DNA of 6,448 nucleotides, taken from the NCBI GenBank assembly GCA_023381235.1, contig JAMCTV010000065.1, positions 1 to 6,448 of the forward strand. Reading direction: 5' to 3'. Positions within the stretch are counted from its first letter, which is position 1. Each line of letters begins with the position of its first letter. This document shows positions 1 to 4,947 of this stretch, one piece after another. This DNA comes from Gammaproteobacteria bacterium. GTDB taxonomy: Bacteria; Pseudomonadota; Gammaproteobacteria; SURF-13. Under the pieces are notes generated by a model. The model made no database searches. It worked only from the letters and a program-made list of their open reading frames with translations, and was not told the origin of the DNA. The position numbers were made by a program, and so were the translations under genes.

Positions 1-34
1 GATCGCCGAGCCTGATCTTTTTGCGCGGGATCAT
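1..34 (-). CDS. mshE: MshE, MSHA pilus assembly ATPase (N-terminal fragment, runs off the window)
   Basis: Only the first 11 codons are present, reading MIPRKKIRLGD before the window ends. The ATG at 34-32 overlaps the mshN stop (TGA, 33-31) in an ATGA junction. The position directly after mshN is where mshE lies in known msh operons, and the basic start leading into R-L-G-D looks like the opening of the MshE N-terminal domain. In characterised homologues that domain binds cyclic di-GMP through an RLGxx(L) motif. The full protein would be the cytoplasmic GspE/PilB-type ATPase that drives pilin polymerisation. No Shine-Dalgarno sequence precedes the ATG, so translation probably depends on coupling to mshN. 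The identity is inferred from context plus 11 residues. The Walker motifs lie outside the window. Confidence 0.72.
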   Translation of the reverse strand, partial: MIPRKKIRLGD

Positions 35-1102
35 GGCGCGGGCGTCTGCGCCTCCAGACGGTTAATCTTGCGTTGCACGAATTCCAGCGCAGCGCCCGTG
101 AGGTTGCCGGAATCGTGCGCGCGCCGGTAGGCGCGCAGCGCCTCGTCTGGGCTTTGTTGCGCCTCCAGCGAAATGGCGAGCCCCATCCACCACACGCCCT
201 GGCTTGGCTCCAGATGCAGCGCGGCCTGATAGGCGCTGACCGCTTGCCCGTGATCCGCGGCGCGCTGGTAAAGCGCGCCGAGCAAGGCGTGATATTCGGC
301 GTCGGTCGCCTGCGGCCCCGGTCAGGCCCCGCTGCAAAACCTGCAGCGCGCCGGAAATATCGCCGCGCTGCGCCAGCAGGCGCGCGTGCAGCTTGCTGAA
401 CAAGGTATCGCGTGAATCCAGCATGGCGCCCGCCGCGAGCAGGTTTTCCGCCTCGCCGACCTGGCCGGTCCTCAGATAAATTTCGGTAAGCAACTCGCGG
501 CTCTTGTGATGGCGCGGCTCCTGCGCCAAGGCCTCGCGCAGGCTCTGCTGGGCGTCCGCCACCTTGCCGTTTTGCAGCGCCTCCACGGCTTCTTGATAGC
601 CGCGCTCGGCCAACTGCTCAGGCCCTTGAGCGCTGGGCTTTTTGACATGCGGCGCGGCCGCCTGCCTCTCCGCGCGCGCAGGCTCACGAGGGGGCGCGGC
701 TTCCGCGGGCTGTGTCACCGCAGTCGCTGGCGCTTCCGTTGCTGCTATGGCGGTATCGGCCGGCGCAGCCTGTTGCGTGGCAGAGACGCCCTCCGCACCG
801 GATTCGGCCGCCGGTTGCGCGGGTACAGCCGGTGCAGGCGCCTGCGCCACGGTTAGGGGAGCCGCGTCAGGAGGAGTGTCGCGGCTATACCAGAGATAGC
901 CCAATAGTAATACGGCAAAGGCCGCCGTGATGCCGCCGAGACGCAGCCAGTTGACCGAATGCAGGCCGGCGAGAACATTACCGGACGGCATGCCCGGCTT
1001 GGACGGCCAGGACAGGTTGTCCAGCGCGCCGCTTGGCTTGGAACCTTGCGCTTGCGCGCGGCGGCTCTCCAGGTCACGCAGCATCTGGTTGATGAGACTC
1101 AT
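31..1102 (-). CDS. mshN: MshN, membrane-anchored TPR protein of MSHA biogenesis, interrupted by a frameshift
   Basis: The start MSLINQMLRDLE is the usual MshN opening. A short cytoplasmic segment is followed by one membrane helix (about residues 53-72), a long Ala/Pro-rich periplasmic linker (about 78-158) and TPR-type helical repeats from about 162 to the C-terminus. The ATG at 1102-1100 lies 4 nt after the mshM stop with no clear Shine-Dalgarno, suggesting coupled translation. The reading frame breaks at a four-base run (CCCC on the plus strand, 316-319), at codon 262-263. The TPR region continues in another frame from about 315 down to the TGA at 33-31. Removing one base of the run restores a 356-residue protein, with RGLTG joining PQATDAEYH. 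Read without correction, the first frame ends at 62 with an Arg-rich nonsense tail of about 83 residues. MshN is presumed to support pilus or secretin assembly; its exact role is poorly known. Whether the break is biological or a sequencing error cannot be told from one sequence. Confidence 0.85.
316..319 (-). other. Frameshift site in mshN (one extra base in a C/G run)
   Basis: On the minus strand the run reads GGGG between ACC and CCGCAG. Upstream of it the mshN frame encodes recognisable TPR sequence ending RGLTG. Downstream, recognisable TPR sequence (TDAEYHALLGALYQ and onward) is in the frame reached by deleting one base. A single surplus G in the run explains both halves without creating a stop. 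Changing the neighbouring G-run at codons 257-259 instead would bring a TGA into frame, so the 316-319 run is the best candidate. Confidence 0.75.
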
Positions 1103-1106
1103 CGCA

Positions 1107-2024
1107 TTAACGCATCAACAGATAGATTCCGACGGCCAGCACAAATACCCCCGCGGCGCCGAGCAGCGAGTAGGCGAACGTACGCGTCAACGGGATGTGC
1201 GCGGTTTTCGCGTTATTGCCCAAGGTGTCCTGTATCGCGGCGCGCATGTGGTCGCGCTCCACCACGCGCTTGCCCTGCCCATAGGCCGCCATCAGCGCCT
1301 TGTGGCAAATCACATTGACAAGACGCGGGATGCCTCCGGTCCTGCAATGGAGTTCATTGATGGCATCGGGCGCAAACAAACGCCTGCCGTTATAGCCAGC
1401 CACCATGAGGCGATGCGTCACATAGCCTTCCACCCCGTCCTTGTCCAACGGCTCCAGGCGATAGGAGAATACGATGCGCTGTTTGAGCTGCCGCACCGAG
1501 GGCTGCTCCAGCACGTCATGCAGCTCCGGCTGGCCGAACAGCACCACTTGCAGCAATTTGCGCTTCTCGGTCTCCAGGTTGGTAAGCAGGCGCAGCGTTT
1601 CCAGGGTCTCCACCGGCATGGCCTGCACCTCGTCCAGGCACACCACGACGCGTTTACCGGCGGCGGAGAATTCCAGCAGCGCGTTGGTAAGCAGTTTGAG
1701 CAGTTGATGCTGATTTAAATTATCTTCATAGGGAATGCGCAGTTCGTCGGCAATCGCCAGCAGCAGCGTGGTCGGCTCGAGATAGGGGTTGTGGATATAG
1801 GCGGTGACATAATTTTCCTGTTGCAGCGCGTCCAGCAGCTTGCGGCAGAGCAGGGTCTTGCCGGTGCCGACCTCGCCCGTCACCATGATGAAGCCGTCGC
1901 CGCTGCGCGCCGCCACCAGCAGGGTATTGAGCGCCGCGACGTGCGAGTCGTAGGCGTAAAAGAAACTGGTGTCCGGCGTGAGCGTGAACGGCGTTTCGCG
2001 TATGCCAAAATGTTCAAGATACAT
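1107..2024 (-). CDS. mshM: MshM, ExeA/GspA-family AAA+ ATPase of MSHA biogenesis
   Basis: This is a 305-residue protein beginning MYLEHFGIRETPF, the typical opening of ExeA/GspA-type ATPases. The Walker A motif is GEVGTGKT (residues 50-57) and Walker B is VVVCLDE (126-132). FGQPE (163-167) fits the sensor region, and GGIPR (230-234) fits the C-terminal AAA+ sensor of this family. A membrane helix (about 283-303) sits at the extreme C-terminus. Unlike GspA, there is no large periplasmic peptidoglycan-binding part, and that shorter form is normal for MshM. The ATG at 2024-2022 was chosen because GGGAGGG lies 8 nt upstream and the family start matches. An in-frame GTG at 2090 would add 22 unrelated residues. 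By family, the protein is thought to help the secretin complex through or around peptidoglycan. It is preceded by a 124-nt gap holding a hairpin and a small ORF. Confidence 0.93.
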   Translation of the reverse strand: MYLEHFGIRETPFTLTPDTSFFYAYDSHVAALNTLLVAARSGDGFIMVTGEVGTGKTLLCRKLLDALQQENYVTAYIHNPYLEPTTLLLAIADELRIPYEDNLNQHQLLKLLTNALLEFSAAGKRVVVCLDEVQAMPVETLETLRLLTNLETEKRKLLQVVLFGQPELHDVLEQPSVRQLKQRIVFSYRLEPLDKDGVEGYVTHRLMVAGYNGRRLFAPDAINELHCRTGGIPRLVNVICHKALMAAYGQGKRVVERDHMRAAIQDTLGNNAKTAHIPLTRTFAYSLLGAAGVFVLAVGIYLLMR

Positions 2025-2100
2025 GGCGTTTCCCTCCCGCAAAAAGGCCGCCGCCCGCGCAGCGGCCTGTTCGATCCAAACAGTGGTCACTATCGGTCAT
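2014..2100 (-). CDS. Possible 28-residue leader ORF upstream of and overlapping mshM
   Basis: The ATG at 2100-2098 is preceded by TGGAGGT with 5-6 nt spacing, one of the best ribosome binding sites in the window. The frame encodes 28 residues (MTDSDHCLDRTG and on, Gly-rich in the middle) and stops with TGA at 2016-2014. That is just past the mshM ATG, which it overlaps in another frame. The ORF reads straight through the terminator-like hairpin at 2041-2068 and the mshM ribosome binding site. I do not recognise the peptide. The layout fits a leader peptide or a coupling ORF, but at 28 codons in GC-rich DNA the open frame alone is weak evidence. The ribosome binding site is the main support. 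Confidence 0.35.
   Translation of the reverse strand: MTDSDHCLDRTGRCAGGGLFAGGKRHVS
2032..2038 (-). promoter_or_regulatory. mshM ribosome binding site (GGGAGGG) that fixes the start
   Basis: The purine-rich run lies 7-8 nt upstream of the ATG at 2024-2022 and is a strong match to the Shine-Dalgarno consensus. It decides in favour of the MYLEHFG start over the upstream in-frame GTG at 2090. The site lies inside the small ORF that ends at 2014, so ribosomes translating that ORF would pass over it. Confidence 0.75.
2041..2068 (-). terminator. Terminator-like hairpin between mshL and mshM
   Basis: On the minus strand AGGCCGC (2068-2062) pairs perfectly with GCGGCCT (2051-2045) around a 10-nt loop, followed by four further T residues (2044-2041). 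The GC-rich stem and T-run have the form of an intrinsic terminator, though the T-run is short. It sits inside the operon, 3 nt before the mshM ribosome binding site (2038-2032). If active, it would lower expression of mshM, mshN and mshE relative to the upstream genes. It could instead only stabilise the upstream mRNA or shape the mshM leader. I saw no promoter downstream of it. Confidence 0.4.
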
Positions 2101-2148
2101 GTTGCACCTCCACTCACTTTGTCGGTGTGATTCATTAGCACAGCCACT
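2101..2148 (-). other. Upstream part of the mshL-mshM gap, no promoter recognised
   Basis: This 48-nt stretch follows the mshL stop. Apart from the GGAGG ribosome binding site of the small ORF (about 2107-2111), I see no convincing -35/-10 pair for the minus strand; a TGTGCTAAT stretch near 2134-2142 is only a weak -10-like match without a -35 box. It is the longest stretch between coding frames in the window if the small ORF is counted as real. Confidence 0.4.
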
Positions 2149-3897
2149 CTACTGGGTGACGCGCTTGATGCTCTTGAAGGATTCCGCGGTAGTGCGCAAT
2201 GAATCCGTCCATTGATGCTCGTCCTTGACCACGGTGGGACGCAGCAAAATCACCAGCTCGCTCTTGCGCGAGGAGGCGCGCTTGTGGCCCAACAGGTTGT
2301 CCAGCACCGGCCCCTCCGCTCCCGGCACGCCGGCCTTTTCGTTGCGCGCCCTATCCTGCATCAGGCCGCCGATCACCACCACCTGATTGTCTGCGGCGCG
2401 CACGATGCTGTCCGACTCACGCACAGTGCTTTTGGCGAGGGGGAAGGTTTGCTTGGTCTCCGTGGTGCCGCTGCTGGTAGTAATGGTCTTTGTTTGCTCC
2501 TCCACCTCGCTTACCGTCGGGTGGATGTACAAAATGACCTCGCCGTTTTCGCTGATCTGCGGTATCACCTCCAGGGCAATCCCGGAGAAAAAGGGCGTAA
2601 GTGTAATGCTGGGCGTGACCGTCGTCGCGCCGGTGACGGTGGTCGTGGTGGATGTGGCGTTGGTTACAAAAAATTCGTCCGAGCCTACCTTGATGAGCGC
2701 TTTTTGATTATTGACCGTGGAGACACGCGGGCTGGACAACACGTGCACATCGCCCTGTTGCTTGAGCAAATCAATAAAGACATTAAAGTCATTGAGCGCC
2801 AAGGTCAGCGAGAATATTCCGTTCGCGATTGCAAACGGAGGAAACGGAGAAAGAAGCCCCGTGGCAACCCCGGTAGTAGCAGCCAGAACGCTGCTCCCCG
2901 CGCCGCCGGCAATTGTCCTGCTGCCTCCCGTCTGACCAACGGTGACGGTTTTATTGCTGCCGCGAGGCTCAAACAACGCCGCGTTCCAGTTGATGCCGGA
3001 CTGAAAACCATCGTTCAACTCCACTTCCAGTATCTTGGCTTCCAGTATCACCTGGCGCTCGACGGAAGTTTGCGTGGAGTTAAGAAACAGCTCCACATTG
3101 CGCAGCTCGCTGGGCAGGGCGCGCACCACCACGACTCCGGACTGCTGGCTCACCACCACGCTCCTGCCTTCCCCCGTCACCAAGGCCTTTAGAGCAGTTT
3201 CCAACTCGGTCCAGAAGTCTGATTTGGATTCGGTCTTCACCTCGTTCGCGGTAACACCCGCGCCTGCCGCAGACGTTGTGGTTGCCGTAGTGGTGCCGCC
3301 GGCGGTGGTGGTGCCCACCTTTTCCGAGATTTGACCGGAACTGATGCGTGTTTGTGACTGCCCGATGCGGTTCACGCGCAGATAATCCACCTTGAACAGG
3401 CGTGTCTGGAGCGTGGCGGGCAGTATGCGGAAGGTGGCGCCGGTGCGCTGGAAGTCGTAGCCGTACACGTCACGCACGCTATCCATGACCTGGGGGATGG
3501 TCACTCCCTTCAAACTGAGCGAGATCGCCCCCGTCACTTCGGGATGCACCACGGCGTTGTACGCGCTGCCCTCCACCAGGCTGAGGAAAAATTCCTGGGC
3601 ATCGAGATTGTTCACCGCGATATCGAAGCGCGGCTCGCCGCCAGCCCCGCGCAGGCTGCCGGCATCCAGCGGCGGCAACAACGCATCCAGCACCTCGCGC
3701 GGCGGCTGGTCCTTGGCGCGCGCCTGTGCCTCGGACTCGCGCGCGGCATCCTCCAATGTTTTTTCAATGGCCTGCGCGGTGTGGTCGTATTGTGGAGGGA
3801 CGGCGCAACCCGGCAGCGCGCTGGCCGTTATCAGCGCCGGTATCAGCGCCGGCGCCAGCGTCAATCTCCACAGCCACTGCGAAACGGCCTTAATCAT
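2149..3897 (-). CDS. mshL: MshL, outer-membrane secretin lipoprotein of the MSHA pilus
   Basis: This is a 582-residue secretin that would form the outer-membrane channel for the pilus fibre. A signal peptide with a PALIPALI core leads to LPGC (cysteine 31), a lipobox-like site with an unusual Pro at -2. An N0/STN-type domain follows (about 92-160), with a further periplasmic region to about 280 that contains a Thr/Ala/Gly-rich linker (195-216). The secretin core runs from about 283 to 557. It includes VHVLSSPRVSTVNNQKA (384-400), a Thr-rich stretch (412-434), VVVIGGLMQD (506-515) and SRKSELVILLRPTVV (543-557). The signature after VVIGG normally reads VPxLGxIPxLGxLF; here it is VPGAEGPVLDNLL (524-536), one residue shorter. 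The ATG overlaps the mshK stop (ATGA), with GGAG 9 nt upstream. The length is normal for MshL. Confidence 0.95.
   Translation of the reverse strand: MIKAVSQWLWRLTLAPALIPALITASALPGCAVPPQYDHTAQAIEKTLEDAARESEAQARAKDQPPREVLDALLPPLDAGSLRGAGGEPRFDIAVNNLDAQEFFLSLVEGSAYNAVVHPEVTGAISLSLKGVTIPQVMDSVRDVYGYDFQRTGATFRILPATLQTRLFKVDYLRVNRIGQSQTRISSGQISEKVGTTTAGGTTTATTTSAAGAGVTANEVKTESKSDFWTELETALKALVTGEGRSVVVSQQSGVVVVRALPSELRNVELFLNSTQTSVERQVILEAKILEVELNDGFQSGINWNAALFEPRGSNKTVTVGQTGGSRTIAGGAGSSVLAATTGVATGLLSPFPPFAIANGIFSLTLALNDFNVFIDLLKQQGDVHVLSSPRVSTVNNQKALIKVGSDEFFVTNATSTTTTVTGATTVTPSITLTPFFSGIALEVIPQISENGEVILYIHPTVSEVEEQTKTITTSSGTTETKQTFPLAKSTVRESDSIVRAADNQVVVIGGLMQDRARNEKAGVPGAEGPVLDNLLGHKRASSRKSELVILLRPTVVKDEHQWTDSLRTTAESFKSIKRVTQ
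3829..3852 (-). repeat. Two tandem 12-bp copies in the MshL signal peptide
   Basis: The plus strand carries TATCAGCGCCGG twice in a row (3829-3840 and 3841-3852). In the mshL frame this duplicates four codons and yields the Pro-Ala-Leu-Ile repeat in the hydrophobic core, just before the LPGC lipobox. The unit is a multiple of three, so the frame is kept. It looks like a slippage duplication that sets the length of the hydrophobic core. Confidence 0.8.
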
Positions 3898-4301
3898 GGG
3901 GCGAAACTCCCGGTTTTGACCGGCATCTTAACCGATGCGGGCAGTAAATTCACGGAAAATTCGCCTTCTGCGCCTTTCAATAATACCGAGCCGGGCAGAA
4001 TATCCAGCACCGTCACCTCCTGGTCCAATTGCTCACCTTTTTTCACCACCCGCCCGTTCAGGATTGCGCTGCGGCGGGTGGGCGAGATCAGTATGGATTT
4101 CAACGACCATTGCGGCTCAGCGCCGATCCCGGCGCTGACCTCCTGATATTCCGGCGGCTTGGTGGGGTCGGAAAGTCTCTCCGCCACCGGCGCTGATTCG
4201 GCCTGCGCGCTGGACAGAGAAAAGAGGCAAGAGAAAAGAGAAAAGAGAAAAACCTCGATCCTTTTCCCTTTGTTCTTTTCTCTTGCCTCTTTTCTCTGCA
4301 T
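3894..4301 (-). CDS. mshK: MshK, periplasmic MSHA biogenesis protein (PilP/GspC-like)
   Basis: This is a 135-residue exported protein. A charged n-region (residues 2-15), a hydrophobic stretch VFLFSLFSCLFSL (17-29) and the AQA site (32-34) form a Sec signal peptide. The mature part contains DPTKPP (45-50) and LKSILISPTRRSAILNGRVV (67-86) leading to KKGEQL, the pattern of GspC/PilP homology-region domains that link inner-membrane platform and secretin. The ATG (4301-4299) lies one base after the mshJ stop (TGAG-ATG) with no good Shine-Dalgarno, so coupling is likely. A GTG at 4310 would add three residues and overlap mshJ. Codons 2-29 coincide exactly with an 84-bp palindrome, so the signal peptide is encoded by repeat DNA unlike the rest of the gene. 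Cys25 gives a weak lipobox-like LFSC, but signal peptidase I cleavage after Ala34 fits better. MshK is poorly conserved; the assignment rests on motifs plus position between mshJ and mshL. Confidence 0.87.
   Translation of the reverse strand: MQRKEAREKNKGKRIEVFLFSLFSCLFSLSSAQAESAPVAERLSDPTKPPEYQEVSAGIGAEPQWSLKSILISPTRRSAILNGRVVKKGEQLDQEVTVLDILPGSVLLKGAEGEFSVNLLPASVKMPVKTGSFAP
4215..4298. repeat. 84-bp heptad-built palindrome forming codons 2-29 of mshK
   Basis: The arms are 4215-4251 and 4262-4298, with a 10-nt loop at 4252-4261. The outer 25 bp pair perfectly (4215-4239 with 4274-4298), and 34 of 37 positions match overall. The left arm consists of 7-bp units from 4217: GAGAAAA, GAGGCAA, then GAGAAAA three times. 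The right arm is the near mirror: TTTTCCC, TTTGTTC, TTTTCTC, TTGCCTC, TTTTCTC (4262-4296). The A/G versus T/C composition is unlike the GC-rich surroundings. The element starts directly after the mshK ATG and covers 28 whole codons. In mRNA it could fold into a long hairpin at the start of mshK. Whether it is a dispersed mobile palindrome or a local expansion cannot be decided from one copy. Confidence 0.92.
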
Positions 4302-4302
4302 C

Positions 4303-4947
4303 TCACACACCGACCGCGCCCTCCGTCAGCCCCAGGGTGTGAATGGTAAGCGTGATATGCGCAAGCGGGTATTCTTTTACCTTGTAGTCGAGACTGCTCC
4401 ACGACAGTTGCCACGGCATTCCCTCCAGGGCCTTCAGGTAGCGCAGCGTGTTGAAATAACTGCCCTCCAGTTCAATCACCAGCCCGTGTCTGTACATCGT
4501 ACCCGCGCCGCCCGGCGCCGCCACGGCGACCTCCAGCGGGGTGCTCTCCAGATTTCTTATCCTGACAAGCTTAAGCTCCGGCTCCTTGGTGAGCAACTCC
4601 GACAGCACCTTGGTGAGTTCCGCCGCCCCTATGGCGAGATGGCCGATGTTTTCATCCAGGGCCGCAAGCTCCTTTTTGAGCACGGCTGCGCGTTCCCGGT
4701 TTTCCTTGTTCGGGTCCACTACGGCTCCGCTGGTGATGCTTTGTATTTGCTGCTGCGCGGTAGCGGTCTGTTGTTGGAGACCGGCCAGTTCGCTGGCGAT
4801 GCGCTTCTTCTCCGCACTGATCGGGCTGAGCAGCAGGCCGTTCCAGATGACATACAGCACAAACACCAGCGTCAGGAACAGCAAGATGCGCTCGCGCAGG
4901 GCGAACGCGTCTATGCGCGCCAGCAACTGTTCCAGTTGATCTTTCAT
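4303..4947 (-). CDS. mshJ: MshJ, PilO/GspM-like inner-membrane protein
   Basis: This is a 214-residue bitopic protein with a short cytoplasmic N-terminus (MKDQLEQLLARIDAFALRER), one membrane helix (about 21-41), a Gln/Glu/Lys-rich coiled coil (about 45-110) and an alpha/beta periplasmic domain. The end reads YFNTLRYLKALE (about 163-174) followed by beta strands, as in the ferredoxin-like domain of PilO/GspM. It would pair with the PilN-like protein to form the inner-membrane alignment platform of the MSHA machine. The start at 4947 overlaps the stop of the upstream gene (ATGA). An open frame continues upstream to 5058, but that extension is an Arg-rich antisense-like reading of the previous gene. 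There is no clear Shine-Dalgarno, so coupling is likely. The gene ends one base before mshK. Confidence 0.9.
   Translation of the reverse strand: MKDQLEQLLARIDAFALRERILLFLTLVFVLYVIWNGLLLSPISAEKKRIASELAGLQQQTATAQQQIQSITSGAVVDPNKENRERAAVLKKELAALDENIGHLAIGAAELTKVLSELLTKEPELKLVRIRNLESTPLEVAVAAPGGAGTMYRHGLVIELEGSYFNTLRYLKALEGMPWQLSWSSLDYKVKEYPLAHITLTIHTLGLTEGAVGV

Noticed and set aside
296..330. Programmed ribosomal frameshift in mshN
   Set aside because: There is no slippery heptamer with a downstream stimulatory element that I can recognise, and no known precedent in mshN. A base surplus in a homopolymer run explains it more simply.
927..1718. Plus-strand open frame of 263 codons opposite mshM and mshN
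   Set aside because: It is antisense to the AAA+ ATPase gene and has a His/Gln/Arg-rich composition typical of shadow frames.
1107..2090. Longer mshM starting at GTG 2090
   Set aside because: The extra 22 residues cross the terminator-like hairpin and match nothing, whereas the ATG at 2024 has a strong ribosome binding site and the family's usual start MYLEHFG.
2101..2148. Internal promoter before mshM
   Set aside because: Only a weak -10-like TGTGCTAAT was seen, without a fitting -35 box.
2212..3192. Long plus-strand open frame (326 codons) opposite mshL
   Set aside because: It lies wholly antisense to a clear secretin gene, is rich in His/Arg/Gly as expected for reverse reading of GC-rich DNA, and has no recognisable domain.
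4215..4298. CRISPR array or intrinsic terminator at the heptad repeats
   Set aside because: The units are 7 bp and contiguous with no spacers, so this is not CRISPR. On the transcribed strand the stem is followed by GC-rich coding sequence, not a T-run, so it is not a standard terminator.
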